In this document: positions 28,548 through 39,734 of the stretch, piece by piece
Position numbering within the stretch: the stretch's first letter is position 1
How the letters are laid out: the number at the start of each line of letters is the position of its first letter
Assembly (NCBI RefSeq): GCF_000385215.1
Contig: NZ_ARQK01000050.1
Span: 1 to 64,000 of the forward strand
DNA length: 64,000 bases
Origin: Thioalkalivibrio thiocyanoxidans ARh2
GTDB lineage: Bacteria > Pseudomonadota > Gammaproteobacteria > Ectothiorhodospirales > Ectothiorhodospiraceae
Reading direction: 5' to 3'
The notes under the pieces: generated by a model
Database searches by the model: none
Told to the model about the DNA's origin: nothing
Seen by the model: the letters and a program-made list of their open reading frames with translations, nothing else
Translations under genes and position numbers: made by a program

Positions 28548-29837
28548 ATGAAGAAGGCTTGTCGCACCGGGTACGCCCTGGTGGTGGGGTTGGTGGTCGG
28601 CGTCATGCTGAGCGTATCGGTGGCGGTATACGCCGATCGCGAAAATGGCGCCAAGAATGCCCTGCCGGTAGAGGATCTGCAGCGGTTCACCGAGGTGTAT
28701 ATGCGCATCAAGCGCAATTACGTCACCGAGGTGGACGACAAGGAGCTGCTGGACAACGCCATCCAGGGGATGCTCTCCGGGCTGGATCCGCACTCGGCCT
28801 ACCTCGACGAGCAGGACTTCGAGGACATGCAGGTCGGGACCTCCGGCGAGTTCGGTGGCCTGGGTATCGAGGTCGGTATGGAGGATGGCTTTGTCAAAGT
28901 CATCGCCCCGATCGACGACACACCGGCCAGCGAGGCGGGGATCGAGGCCGGTGACTTGATCATCCGCCTGGACGGCGAATCCGTGCAGGGCATGTCACTG
29001 TCGGATGCCGTCTCCAAGATGCGCGGCGAGAAGGGGAGCGACATCACCCTGACCATCGTGCGCGAGGGCGAGGATCAGCCGAAGGAGATCACGCTGACGC
29101 GCGACCGCATTCAGGTCCAGAGTGTGCGCTCGGAGATCCTGGAAGACGGCTATGGCTATCTGCGTATCAGCAACTTCCAGCAGCGCACCGCGCGCGATGT
29201 GGTGCGGGCAGTCGAAGAGTTGAAGGAAGAGGGTGACCTGCGCGGCCTGGTGCTGGATCTGCGCAACAACCCGGGCGGCATCCTCAATGGCGCGGTCGGC
29301 GTGTCCGATGCCTTCCTCGAGGATGGACTGATCGTCTACACGGAGGGCCGGCTGGAGGACTCGCAGTTCCGCTACCAGGCCTCGCCGGGGGACGTGCTTG
29401 ACGGTGCCCCGATGGTGGTGCTGGTAAACCGGGGTTCGGCCTCGGCCTCGGAGATCGTGGCTGGTGCGCTGCAGGACCACAAGCGTGCGGTGGTCATGGG
29501 TCAGAACACCTTTGGCAAGGGCTCGGTGCAGACGATCCTGCCGCTTACCGAGAACACCGGTATCAAGCTGACCACGGCGCGTTACTTCACGCCGGACGGG
29601 CGCAACATCGAGGAAGAGGGCGTGGCGCCCGATATCCGGCTGGAAAACCTCACGGTCACACGTGCCGAAGGAGATGATGAGCGCGAGTCCCAGGCCCGCA
29701 TGCAGCGCGAGCTGCAGGGCGAGGATGTGCCGGAAGACGAGGATGATGACAACGGCGAGAGCCTGGCCGAGCGTGACTACGGTCTGAGCGAGGCCCTGAA
29801 TCTGCTCAAGGGCCTGAACATCTACAACCAGCGCTGA
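28548..29837 (+). CDS. ctpA: carboxy-terminal processing protease
   Basis: A 429-residue periplasmic serine protease with an N-terminal signal/anchor helix (GYALVVGLVVGVMLSVSVAVYA). A PDZ domain spans about 90-180 (GIEVGMEDGFVKVIAPIDDTPASEAGIEAGDLIIRLDGE). The S41 catalytic domain carries the dyad Ser299 in NRGSASASEIVAGAL and Lys324 in NTFGKGSVQ, 25 residues apart as in known CtpA enzymes. The tail is acidic (EDVPEDEDDDNGE). It may trim lipoproteins or cell-wall hydrolases, in keeping with its neighbour envC. The start is the ATG with AGAGG seven bases upstream; an upstream ATG at 28518 lacks a ribosome site. Confidence 0.95.
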   Translation: MKKACRTGYALVVGLVVGVMLSVSVAVYADRENGAKNALPVEDLQRFTEVYMRIKRNYVTEVDDKELLDNAIQGMLSGLDPHSAYLDEQDFEDMQVGTSGEFGGLGIEVGMEDGFVKVIAPIDDTPASEAGIEAGDLIIRLDGESVQGMSLSDAVSKMRGEKGSDITLTIVREGEDQPKEITLTRDRIQVQSVRSEILEDGYGYLRISNFQQRTARDVVRAVEELKEEGDLRGLVLDLRNNPGGILNGAVGVSDAFLEDGLIVYTEGRLEDSQFRYQASPGDVLDGAPMVVLVNRGSASASEIVAGALQDHKRAVVMGQNTFGKGSVQTILPLTENTGIKLTTARYFTPDGRNIEEEGVAPDIRLENLTVTRAEGDDERESQARMQRELQGEDVPEDEDDDNGESLAERDYGLSEALNLLKGLNIYNQR

Positions 29838-29859
29838 TCGGCGCTGGACGGAGGTGGCC

Positions 29860-30414
29860 ATGACGCAGGAATATCCCCGCGTACTGGTACCGCTGGCGGC
29901 CGGGGCCGAGGAGCTGGAGGCCGTCACCATCATCGACCTGCTGCGCCGCGCGCGCTTCGAGGTCACGGTCGCGGGGCTCGAATCGGGCCCCGTGCGCTGT
30001 TCGCGCGGTACGGTGATCCAGCCGGATACGACGCTGGATTCGGTTCAGGAGGATGCCTTCGATCTGATCGTGCTGCCCGGTGGCCTGCCGGGGGCCGATC
30101 ACCTGCGCGACGATCCGCGTGTGCAGGCCATGCTGCGGGCACAGGCGGAGCGCGACGGCTGGCTCGGGGCGATCTGCGCCGGGCCCAAGGCGCTGGCGCA
30201 GGCGGGTGTGCTTGAAGGTCGCCGCGTGACCTCGTTTACCGGCGCACTGGACGAATCGGGCATCCCCTCGACCGGGGGGCTTGTGGAAGTCGACGAGCGC
30301 ATCATTACTGGCCGGGGGCCCGGTGCGGCGATGGACTTTGCCCTGACCCTGATCGAGCAGCTGGCCGGGCGCGAGGCCCGCGAGGCCGTCGAGGGACCGT
30401 TGCTGCGCCCCTGA
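29860..30414 (+). CDS. yajL: DJ-1/PfpI family protein, YajL type
   Basis: A 184-residue protein of the DJ-1 superfamily. The conserved nucleophile is Cys106 in AICAGPKAL, and the partner glutamate lies in AAGAEELEAVTIIDLL (residues 17-18). GGLPGADHLRDD and TGRGPGAAMDFALTLIEQL match YajL closely. YajL protects proteins during oxidative stress; deglycase activity has been claimed and disputed. The ATG at 29860 sits behind GGACGGAGG; a GTG two codons earlier overlaps that site and is less likely. It is 22 bases after ctpA. Confidence 0.9.
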   Translation: MTQEYPRVLVPLAAGAEELEAVTIIDLLRRARFEVTVAGLESGPVRCSRGTVIQPDTTLDSVQEDAFDLIVLPGGLPGADHLRDDPRVQAMLRAQAERDGWLGAICAGPKALAQAGVLEGRRVTSFTGALDESGIPSTGGLVEVDERIITGRGPGAAMDFALTLIEQLAGREAREAVEGPLLRP

Positions 30415-30561
30415 AACCGGTCCGTCCGGCCCCCGCACTACCTCCATCAAGCGTCACCTTGCGTCTTGGCATGAACCCAACATCCCCAGTCGATTAGACT
30501 GTGCGGGTCTCGCGGCCGCCTGGCCGCCCCCAACGAACCCAACGCAAGGAGTCGTGACCGA

Positions 30562-31299
30562 ATGGCAGGCCACAGCAAGTGGGCGAATATCCAGCACCGC
30601 AAGAATGCCCAGGACGCCAAGCGCGGCAAACTCTTTACCAAGCTGATCCGCGAGATCACCGTCGCCGCCCGGCAGGGCGGATCCGACCCCGAGACCAACC
30701 CGCGTCTGCGCCTGGCGATCGACAAGGCGCTGGGCGCCAACATGACCCGGGATACCATCGAGCGCGCGGCCAAACGCGGCGCCGGTGAGACCGATGGCGA
30801 TGCCATGGAGGAGATCCGCTACGAGGGCTATGGCCCGGGCGGAGCGGCGATCCTGGTTGATTGCATGACCGACAATCGCAACCGGACGGTGGCCGAGGTG
30901 CGTCACGCCTTCTCCAAGATGGGCGGAAACCTGGGCACCGATGGTTCGGTGGCCTATCTGTTCCAGAACAAGGGCGTGATCCGTTTTGCCCCGGGGCTGG
31001 ATGACGAGACGGTCATGGAGGCCGCGCTGGAGGGCGGGGCCGAGGACGTGCAGGTCGAGGACGACGGCGCGATCGAGGTCATTACCGAGCCCGATACCTA
31101 CCAGGACGTGCGCCAGGCACTGCTGGACCGCGGGCTGGAACCGGAGAGTTCGGAGGTCACCTGGCGCCCCGAGACCCTGTCGCCACTGGATGAAGAGACT
31201 GCCGAGACCGTGCTGAAGCTTCTGGAGATGCTGGACGACCTGGATGACGTGCAGAACGTCTACACCAACGCCGATTTCCCGGAAGGCGTGGGGCAGTAA
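30562..31299 (+). CDS. yebC: YebC/PmpR family transcriptional or translational regulator
   Basis: A 245-residue protein with the family opening [21 protein letters not shown], then [12 protein letters not shown] and [16 protein letters not shown]. The mid-domain signature is [24 protein letters not shown]. Family members bind DNA, and recent work ties them to ribosome function at difficult sequences. It is encoded immediately before ruvC, the usual gammaproteobacterial arrangement. AAGGAG precedes the ATG. Confidence 0.96.
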   Translation: MAGHSKWANIQHRKNAQDAKRGKLFTKLIREITVAARQGGSDPETNPRLRLAIDKALGANMTRDTIERAAKRGAGETDGDAMEEIRYEGYGPGGAAILVDCMTDNRNRTVAEVRHAFSKMGGNLGTDGSVAYLFQNKGVIRFAPGLDDETVMEAALEGGAEDVQVEDDGAIEVITEPDTYQDVRQALLDRGLEPESSEVTWRPETLSPLDEETAETVLKLLEMLDDLDDVQNVYTNADFPEGVGQ

Positions 31300-31318
31300 C
31301 GCGCCCCCGGACAAGCAG

Positions 31319-31834
31319 ATGCGTATCCTCGGTATCGACCCCGGCTCGCGGATCACCGGCTTTGCCGTGATCGAGTACGCCAGGGGTCAGGGCTGTTCCC
31401 GCGGCCATGGCGTGATCCGTCCCAGGGCCAGGGGGTTTCCCGAGCGCCTGGGCGAGATCTTTGCCGGCGTGGTCGAAGTTATCGACGAATTGAAGCCCGA
31501 CGTGCTGGCGATCGAGTCGGTCTTTGTCGCGCGCAATGCGCAGTCGGCGATCAAGCTCGGGCACGCCCGGGGGGCCGCCATCTGCGCGGCAACCCAGGCC
31601 GGACTCCCGGTACACGAATATGCCCCGCGCGCGATCAAGATGGCCGTGGTCGGCGTGGGCGGAGCGGACAAGGAGCAGGTCCAGCACATGATGCAGCAAC
31701 TGTTACGCCTGACCGAGCCGGCCAGCAGCGACGCCGCCGATGCGCTGGCTGTCGCACTGTGCCACGCCCATACCGCCCAGCACGAGGCGCGCCTGGCGGG
31801 GGCCGCATCGGCCGTGATCGGAGGGCGCCCATGA
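31319..31834 (+). CDS. ruvC: crossover junction endodeoxyribonuclease RuvC
   Basis: A 171-residue Holliday-junction resolvase. The catalytic acidic residues are Asp7 (ILGIDPGSRITGF), the glutamate in LAIESVFVARNAQSAIKLG, and the C-terminal aspartates in PASSDAADALAVALCHAH. The junction-binding KMAVVGVGGADKEQVQ loop is present. The ATG at 31319 begins 19 bases after the yebC stop. The 3' end overlaps ruvA by four bases. Confidence 0.97.
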   Translation: MRILGIDPGSRITGFAVIEYARGQGCSRGHGVIRPRARGFPERLGEIFAGVVEVIDELKPDVLAIESVFVARNAQSAIKLGHARGAAICAATQAGLPVHEYAPRAIKMAVVGVGGADKEQVQHMMQQLLRLTEPASSDAADALAVALCHAHTAQHEARLAGAASAVIGGRP

Positions 31835-32436
31835 TTGCCCGGCTGGAGGGGACGCTGATCAGCCGCGAGGTGAATGGCGTGGTCATCGACGCAGGGGGAG
31901 TGGGTTACGAGGTCGAGGTCCCGCTCTCCACGCTGGCGGCCCTGCCGGAACCGGGCGCCACTGTCGTGCTGACCACGCACCTCGTGGTGCGCGAGGATGC
32001 CCACCAGCTGTTCGGGTTCATGCACCAGCGCGACCGCGATCTGTTCCGGCGACTGATCCGGGTCAACGGGATCGGGGCCAGGCTCGCGCTGGCGATGCTC
32101 TCGACCTATGCGGGGGACGAGCTGGCCGGCCTGATCAGCGGCGGTGACGTGACCGGACTGGCCAAGGTCCCGGGGATCGGCAAGCGCACGGCCGAACGGG
32201 TGGTGCTGGAGCTGGGCGAACGACTGGCCGAGATGGGGTTCGCGGCCACGCCGGGTGTTGCGGGCGCAGGGGCCGATGCCCCGGCCGCCGCGATGGACGG
32301 CGAGGCACTGGCCGCGCTCGAGTCGCTGGGCTATCCACGCGCCAGCGCGGAGAAGATGGTCGCTGCCGTGCGCGACCAGGCCGATTCGGTGGAGACGCTC
32401 GTGCGCCTGGCACTGCGTGCCACCGTGAAGCGCTGA
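31831..32436 (+). CDS. ruvA: Holliday junction DNA helicase subunit RuvA
   Basis: A 201-residue protein that tetramerises on four-way junctions and loads the RuvB motor. Domain I is an OB fold (MIARLEGTLISREVNGVVIDAGGVGYEVEV). Domain II has two helix-hairpin-helix motifs, GIGARLALAMLS and VPGIGKRTAERVVLEL. Domain III, which binds RuvB, is the C-terminal ALESLGYPRASAEKMVAAV. ruvB is not adjacent: the next gene is on the opposite strand. The RuvB partner must be encoded elsewhere. Confidence 0.97.
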   Translation: MIARLEGTLISREVNGVVIDAGGVGYEVEVPLSTLAALPEPGATVVLTTHLVVREDAHQLFGFMHQRDRDLFRRLIRVNGIGARLALAMLSTYAGDELAGLISGGDVTGLAKVPGIGKRTAERVVLELGERLAEMGFAATPGVAGAGADAPAAAMDGEALAALESLGYPRASAEKMVAAVRDQADSVETLVRLALRATVKR

Positions 32437-32485
32437 GTACGCGCCCCGGGATCACCCGGGCCGGGGGGTTCCCGGGAGGTGGCCC

Positions 32486-32926
32486 CTAGCAGTCGCCGAT
32501 GCGCTGGCCTTCAACGGTGATGCGCACGGACATGGGGCCCATCGGCGAGTCGATCTCGCTGCGCATTTCGCCCTCGGCGCGGTCCCCCATGAACTGCATC
32601 GAGCCCTCCATGTCCATGCTGGTGCCGTCGGGGTCGGTGCAGGTCATCGTGTAGTCCACGCCGTCCGCGCGCATGTCCATGCTGTCCACGTTGCAGCCTT
32701 CGGGCGCCTCGATCATCTCCTCGCCGCGCGCGAGATCTTCCTCGGTCACGCACTCGGTGTAGGTCTCGGTCTGTTCCGGCATCTGGTGCGCGCCGTCCAT
32801 GGTGGTGGTGTTGGTGTATTCCCACTCGCCCGGCTCGATGTTCGGGGTCTCGGCCTGGGCCGCCAGCGGCAGAAAGGCGAACGGGATGGCGGCCAGTAGG
32901 CCGTAAAGGCTGGAACGAGGCATCAT
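32486..32926 (-). CDS. DUF3617 family secreted protein
   Basis: A 146-residue protein with a signal peptide (LLAAIPFAFLPLAAQA, cleavage near residue 25). The mature part opens with IEPGEWEYTNTTTMDG, typical of DUF3617 proteins of proteobacteria. Two cysteines (TECVTEEDL and EGCNVD) plus TMTCTDPDG and the C-terminal IGDC may form disulfides. The sequence is rich in Met, Asp and Glu. Function is unknown; a periplasmic location is inferred. Two ATG codons in tandem occur; the first, with GGGAG upstream, is used. Confidence 0.8.
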   Translation of the reverse strand: MMPRSSLYGLLAAIPFAFLPLAAQAETPNIEPGEWEYTNTTTMDGAHQMPEQTETYTECVTEEDLARGEEMIEAPEGCNVDSMDMRADGVDYTMTCTDPDGTSMDMEGSMQFMGDRAEGEMRSEIDSPMGPMSVRITVEGQRIGDC

Positions 32927-33045
32927 GATGGGGCTCTCCCTGCGAAATGTGTGTAGTTCATGGTGCCTCGGCGCCTGCAGGGGAGCAAATTGGCGAATGC
33001 CGCTGATCGTTGGCATGTTGCGGTTGGGGATCTCGGAGGGGATGC

Positions 33046-34005
33046 ATGGCCATACCGTTATGGATGCTGGGCGGTGCGGGTGCCGTGGTGCTGGGCGGGG
33101 CCGTGCTGCTGGACGGCGATCCGCGCGATTTCCTGGCGGGCGGGGGGCATCCGGCCGCGCCTGGCTGTGCGATTCCGGTGGAGATGCATCTGGGCGAGAT
33201 CGACCCGCGTTTCGAACTGGAGCCCGACGAAGTGCGCCGCGCACTCGATGCCGCCGTGGCGATGTGGGAGACCCATACCGAAGAACGGCTGTTCACCGCG
33301 CGCGACGGTGAAGGGATGGCCGTGCGGCTCGTGTTCGACGAACGTCAGGCCGGCGCCATGGCGCGGGAGCGCTCGCGCGCGCAGCTGGATCAAGCACAAG
33401 ACGACATCGACGACGCCCGGGAACGCCTGGATCGCCATCGCTCGGCGCTGAATGCCGACGTCGAGCTGTACGAACGCAGCGTGCGCGGGTTCGACGAGCG
33501 CCGCCGCGCGCATGAAGGCCGGGTCGCCGACTGGAACGCGGGTCGCGGGGAGCGCAGCGCGGCGGTCCGCGAGCGTCTGGAAGAGCAGGCGCGGGAGCTG
33601 CGCGAGGAACACGAGCGACTCGAGGAGCGCCGCCGCGGCCTGGAGGATCGCCGGGCAGATCTGAACGCAGCCGGTCGTGAACTGGAGCGCGAAATCGCGG
33701 CCTTCAATCAACAGGTCGATGAGTTCAACCGGGCGGCCGCCGCCGGCACCGGTTTCGACATGGCGGTTTATCAGCAGCAGGGGGATCGGCGCAGCATTAC
33801 GGTTTACAAGGCGAGCGACTTTGACGAGCTGCGCCTGACGCTGGCGCACGAGCTGGGGCATGCGCTGGGGATCGGACATGTCGATGACCCCGCCGCGGTC
33901 ATGCATGCGGAGCTGGGGCCGGCGAACGCGACCCGCGAGGACCTGACTGCGGCAGATCGCGCTGCGCTCGCAGAGTCTTGTGGGGTCGAGCTCGTGACCC
34001 CGTGA
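33046..34005 (+). CDS. matrixin/metzincin-like metalloprotease with coiled-coil insertion
   Basis: A 319-residue protein beginning with an uncleaved-looking hydrophobic segment (residues 3-23). Residues 41-100 resemble the start of a matrixin domain (AIPVEMHLGEIDPRF...MAVRLVFDER). Residues about 104-233 are a highly charged coiled coil. Then SITVYKASDFDELRLTLAHE leads to the zinc motif HELGHALGIGH (268-278), with the Met-turn at Met286 in AVMHAEL. All three zinc histidines and the catalytic Glu269 are intact, so it should be active. The coiled coil thus interrupts the protease fold. GGAGGGG precedes the ATG. Substrate unknown; likely envelope-located. Confidence 0.85.
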   Translation: MAIPLWMLGGAGAVVLGGAVLLDGDPRDFLAGGGHPAAPGCAIPVEMHLGEIDPRFELEPDEVRRALDAAVAMWETHTEERLFTARDGEGMAVRLVFDERQAGAMARERSRAQLDQAQDDIDDARERLDRHRSALNADVELYERSVRGFDERRRAHEGRVADWNAGRGERSAAVRERLEEQARELREEHERLEERRRGLEDRRADLNAAGRELEREIAAFNQQVDEFNRAAAAGTGFDMAVYQQQGDRRSITVYKASDFDELRLTLAHELGHALGIGHVDDPAAVMHAELGPANATREDLTAADRAALAESCGVELVTP

Positions 34006-34051
34006 AAAAACGGGGGCGATTGCGGTTTCCGGTTCTCGGACTGGTGGGTGT

Positions 34052-34240
34052 TCAGAAGAGCAGGAACAGCCCCAGTACAGCTGCAGTGACACCCCCGATC
34101 AGCAGGGCGAGTGTGCGCTGGGTGAAGCGACCAAGGAACAGCCGGGCGGCTCGTTCGCGCATGCCAAAGCTGTCCTGCAGGCCGACGATGGCCGCGATCA
34201 GGCCGCCGACCAGCAGGACAATGCCGAGGATCTGGATCAT
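34052..34240 (-). CDS. small two-helix membrane protein (DUF3185-like)
   Basis: A 62-residue protein with two membrane helices (ILGIVLLVGGLIAAIVGL and TLALLIGGVTAAVLGLFLLF) joined by a basic loop with a DSFGMRERAARLFLGRFT segment. This layout matches DUF3185 proteins. I start it at the inner ATG, eight bases after GGAGG; an ATG 15 bases earlier is itself part of that ribosome site. It lies 24 bases after the YeaQ-like gene and both may be stress-related membrane proteins. Confidence 0.75.
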   Translation of the reverse strand: MIQILGIVLLVGGLIAAIVGLQDSFGMRERAARLFLGRFTQRTLALLIGGVTAAVLGLFLLF

Positions 34241-34264
34241 CGCGTCTCCCTCCATGCGGTTCGT

Positions 34265-34522
34265 TTACCACTTGCGTGGTGCGATCAGACGCAGCAGCGC
34301 CAGCAGCAGGATGGCTCCAACCGTGGCCGCCACCAGGGTCCCGATCAGGCCGGCCGTCGGCACCCCCAGCTGGGTAAACAGCCAGCCGCCCAGCACCGCC
34401 CCGATGACCCCGATCACGATGTTCAACAGGATGCCCTGGCCTGCGCCGTGGACCAGCAAGCCCGCGAGCCAGCCGGCAATGCCGCCGATCAGCAGCAGCA
34501 ATAACAGTGATTCAACGGGCAT
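34265..34522 (-). CDS. GlsB/YeaQ/YmgE family stress response membrane protein
   Basis: An 85-residue protein with three hydrophobic helices and the family pattern GGIAGWLAGLLVHGAGQGILLNIVIGVIGAVLGGWLF. This glycine-rich group is called transglycosylase-associated, but members have no catalytic residues and are mostly induced by acid or envelope stress. A good AAGGAG site precedes the ATG. It follows recG on the same strand after 63 bases. Confidence 0.9.
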   Translation of the reverse strand: MPVESLLLLLLIGGIAGWLAGLLVHGAGQGILLNIVIGVIGAVLGGWLFTQLGVPTAGLIGTLVAATVGAILLLALLRLIAPRKW

Positions 34523-34585
34523 TGAGTGCTCCTTTGCTCTCTTATCTGATGGATGATGGGGCCGGGCGTTCCGTGCGGCCGTGAT

Positions 34586-36649
34586 TCAGCCGACGGTGGC
34601 ATAGCGCGTGGCGCTGCCCAGCCAGCGCTCGATCAGGGCCGCGGCGCGCGGCGGGTCCTCGCGCACGCGAAGGGCCAGTTCCGTGGCCTCCTCCAGCAGG
34701 TCCTGATCGCGTGACCAGTCGGCCACGCGGAAGCTGCGGTCGCCCGTCTGCCGCGTGCCCAGCAGCTCCCCGGGGCCGCGCAGCCGCAGGTCGACCTCCG
34801 CGATCTCGAAGCCATCGTCGGTGCGGCGCATCGCCTCCAGGCGTTCTCGGGCGGTTTCGCCCAGCGGCGGGCGGTAGAGCAGCACGCAGGCGGAGGCGGT
34901 GTTGCCGCGCCCGACACGGCCACGCAACTGGTGCAGCTGCGACAGCCCCATGCGTTCGGCATTCTCGATGATCATCAGGCTCGCATTGGGGACATCCACG
35001 CCGACCTCGATCACCGTGGTGGCGACCAGCAGATCGAGCGCGCCGGCACGAAAGCGTTCCATCACCGTATCGCGTTCGGGCCCCTTCATGCGCCCGTGGG
35101 CCAGCCCGATGCTCAGCTCCGGCAGCGCCTCGCGCAGGCGCTCGGCGGTCGCCTCGGCAGACTCCGCCTCCAGTTGTTCGGATTCCTCCACCAGCGGGCA
35201 GACCCAGTAGGCCTGGGTGCCGGAGCCGCAGGCGGCACGGATGCGCTCGATCACCTCGTCGCGGCGCTCGTGGCTGATCAGTGCAGTGCGCACGGGTGTG
35301 CGCCCCGGCGGGCGTTCGTCGATGACCGAGCTGTCCAGGTCGGCGTACAGGGCCATGGCCAGGGTGCGCGGGATCGGTGTCGCGGTCATGATCAGCTGAT
35401 GCGGCATCTGCCCGTTGCCCTTGTCGCGCAGGGCCATGCGCTGGTGCACGCCAAAGCGGTGCTGCTCGTCGATGATCGCCAGCCCCAGGCGGTGGAAGCG
35501 GACCTCCTCCTGGAACAGGGCGTGGGTGCCGATCGCGACCTGGCGCTGGCCACTGGCCAGTTCCGAAAGCAACTGGCCCCGCTCGCTGGCGCCCTGGCGT
35601 CCCCCCAGCCACGCCACCGACACACCCAGCGGTTCCAGCCACTGGGCGAGGTTGCGCCCGTGCTGACGGGCAAGCAGCTCGGTGGGGGCCATGAATGCCA
35701 CCTGATGGCCGGCCTCCACTGCTGCGAGGGCGGCCGCGACCGCGACCAGGGTCTTGCCGGAGCCGACGTCGCCCTGCACCAGCCGGTTCATCGGGATCGG
35801 GCGGGCCAGGTCCTCGCGCACCTCGCGGATCACGCGGTCCTGTGCACCGGTGGGCTCGAACGGGAGCTGGTCGCGCAGCTGTCGCCACAGTGCGCCCTCG
35901 GGGCGGATGACCGGCGCGCGGCGCGTATCCTGCGCGGTGTGACTTTGTTCCATGCGGGCGAGCTGGTGGGCGGTCAACTCCTCCAGTGCCAGGCGCGTGC
36001 GTGCGGGCCCGCGCTGCTCGGCGGTGTCCAGTGCGTCAAGGGCCTCGGCCCGCGCCGGGGGGTGGTGCAGCTGCTGCAGGGCCGTGTGCAGCCCGGGCAG
36101 CTGGCGCTGGTTCAGCTCCGGGAGCAGGTCGGGCAGCTGCCCGGTCGTCGGCAGGACCTCGGTTACCAGCTGGCGCAGGAGCTTCTGCGAGATGCCCTCG
36201 GTGGTGGGATAGATCGGAGTGAGGTGGGGCTCCAGCACGGGCGGTTTCGTGCCCACCACCTGGAGTTCCGGGTGCACGCACTCCATTGCGCCGGGCATAC
36301 CGCGGGGCTCGCCAAAGGCGCGAATGCGCGTGCCCGGGCTCAGGCGGCGTTGCTGACCACTGCCGAAATGGAAGAATCGCAGCAGGATGGACGCGCCGTC
36401 CTCTTCCAGCGTGACCACCAGCATGCGTCGGCGGCGATGGACGACCTCGGCATGGGTAACCCGGCCCTCGAACAGGGCGGGGAGTCCCGGGCGCAGGGCG
36501 CGGATTGGGGTCAGCCGGGTACGGTCCTCGAAGCGCAGCGGCAGGTGCAGGAGGAGGTCGCGGGCCTGTTCCAGGCCCAGGCGGGCCAGACGCTCGGCCA
36601 CTGCGGGGCCGACGCCCTTGAACCCCGTCAGCGGTGCCTGAAGGTCCAC
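34586..36649 (-). CDS. recG: ATP-dependent DNA helicase RecG
   Basis: Remodels stalled replication forks and junctions. About 687 residues from the GTG at 36649. The wedge/OB domain comes first (LLLHLPLRFEDRT...). The helicase follows, with Walker A LVQGDVGSGKTLVA, Walker B (DEQH) in AIIDEQHRFGVHQR, motif III TATPIPRTLAM and motif VI QLRGRVGRG. The C-terminal ELLGTRQTGDRSFRVADW block is family-specific. The frame stays open to a GTG at 36715 inside ridA; homology suggests the shorter form, but neither start has a good ribosome site. Together with ruvAC it is the third branch-migration gene in the window. Confidence 0.93.
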   Translation of the reverse strand: MDLQAPLTGFKGVGPAVAERLARLGLEQARDLLLHLPLRFEDRTRLTPIRALRPGLPALFEGRVTHAEVVHRRRRMLVVTLEEDGASILLRFFHFGSGQQRRLSPGTRIRAFGEPRGMPGAMECVHPELQVVGTKPPVLEPHLTPIYPTTEGISQKLLRQLVTEVLPTTGQLPDLLPELNQRQLPGLHTALQQLHHPPARAEALDALDTAEQRGPARTRLALEELTAHQLARMEQSHTAQDTRRAPVIRPEGALWRQLRDQLPFEPTGAQDRVIREVREDLARPIPMNRLVQGDVGSGKTLVAVAAALAAVEAGHQVAFMAPTELLARQHGRNLAQWLEPLGVSVAWLGGRQGASERGQLLSELASGQRQVAIGTHALFQEEVRFHRLGLAIIDEQHRFGVHQRMALRDKGNGQMPHQLIMTATPIPRTLAMALYADLDSSVIDERPPGRTPVRTALISHERRDEVIERIRAACGSGTQAYWVCPLVEESEQLEAESAEATAERLREALPELSIGLAHGRMKGPERDTVMERFRAGALDLLVATTVIEVGVDVPNASLMIIENAERMGLSQLHQLRGRVGRGNTASACVLLYRPPLGETARERLEAMRRTDDGFEIAEVDLRLRGPGELLGTRQTGDRSFRVADWSRDQDLLEEATELALRVREDPPRAAALIERWLGSATRYATVG

Positions 36650-36668
36650 CGCGGTCGCCGCGCGCGGA

Positions 36669-37058
36669 TCAGCCTCGCGGGCACCAGGCGATGGCGTCCA
36701 TCTCCACCTGCGCACCCTTGGGCAGGGCGGCTACGCCGATTGCGGCGCGGGCCGGGTACGGCTCGGCGAAGACCTCGCTCATGATCTTGTTGACCAGCGG
36801 GAAGTGGGTCAGGTCGATCAGGAAGATGTTCAGCTTGGCGATGTCGGAGAAATCCGCACCGGCGGCCTCCAGCACGGCCTTCAGGTTGTCGAACACGCGG
36901 CGGATCTGGTCTTCGATGCCGCCGTCGACCAGCTCCATCGTGGCCGGGTCCAGCGGGATCTGGCCGGACAGGTACAGGGTGTCGCCGGCACGCACGGCCT
37001 GGGAGTAGGGGCCGATCGCGGCCGGGGCATTTTCGGTCTGGATGATTTCGCGCGACAT
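36669..37058 (-). CDS. ridA: RidA family reactive intermediate deaminase
   Basis: A 129-residue trimeric enzyme that hydrolyses reactive enamine/imine intermediates made by PLP enzymes. Conserved features are [25 protein letters not shown], the key arginine in [24 protein letters not shown] near residue 105, and the closing glutamate in the same motif. AAGGAG precedes the ATG. It is 85 bases after proB and 19 before recG. Confidence 0.95.
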   Translation of the reverse strand: MSREIIQTENAPAAIGPYSQAVRAGDTLYLSGQIPLDPATMELVDGGIEDQIRRVFDNLKAVLEAAGADFSDIAKLNIFLIDLTHFPLVNKIMSEVFAEPYPARAAIGVAALPKGAQVEMDAIAWCPRG

Positions 37059-37143
37059 GCGGGCTCCTTGGCTCGGGTCGGTGATTCGGGATGCGGGCAC
37101 CTTACCGCATTCGTCGAGCGGTGGGATCGCCGGGGCAATGCAT

Positions 37144-39440
<2,297 letters not shown>

Positions 39441-39701
39441 TTACTGCTGCGGCTGCACGCTCACGAAGCGCCGGTTGTTCGGGCCACCGACCTTGAACAC
39501 GACTTCGCCGTCGACCTTCGCGAACAGCGTGTGGTCCTTGCCACAACCCACGTTCTCGCCGGGATGATACTGCGTCCCGCGCTGACGGACGAGGATGTTG
39601 CCGGCGCGCACGACCTGGCCGCCAAAGCGCTTTACGCCCAGGAGTTTGCTCTCGGAATCGCGCCCGTTGCGGGTACTCCCGCCTGCCTTTTTATGTGCCA
39701 T
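39441..39701 (-). CDS. rpmA: 50S ribosomal protein L27
   Basis: An 86-residue protein whose N-terminal tail reaches the peptidyl-transferase centre. [19 protein letters not shown] is the canonical beginning, with no Firmicutes-type cleaved extension. [17 protein letters not shown] and [11 protein letters not shown] follow. CAGGAG precedes the ATG. It is 33 bases after rplU and shares its promoter. Confidence 0.99.
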   Translation of the reverse strand: MAHKKAGGSTRNGRDSESKLLGVKRFGGQVVRAGNILVRQRGTQYHPGENVGCGKDHTLFAKVDGEVVFKVGGPNNRRFVSVQPQQ

Positions 39702-39734
39702 GGATTCGTTCTCCTGAAAAAGTGCGCCCGCGCG

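Noticed and set aside
32445-32460. Hairpin CCCGGG-ATCA-CCCGGG after ruvA as a terminator
   Set aside because: Each arm is itself a palindrome in a GC-rich run and no U-run follows; not distinguishable from background.
36650-36715. Longer recG start at 36715
   Set aside because: It would overlap ridA by 47 bases and adds residues not expected from the family; the GTG at 36649 fits better, though without a good ribosome site.
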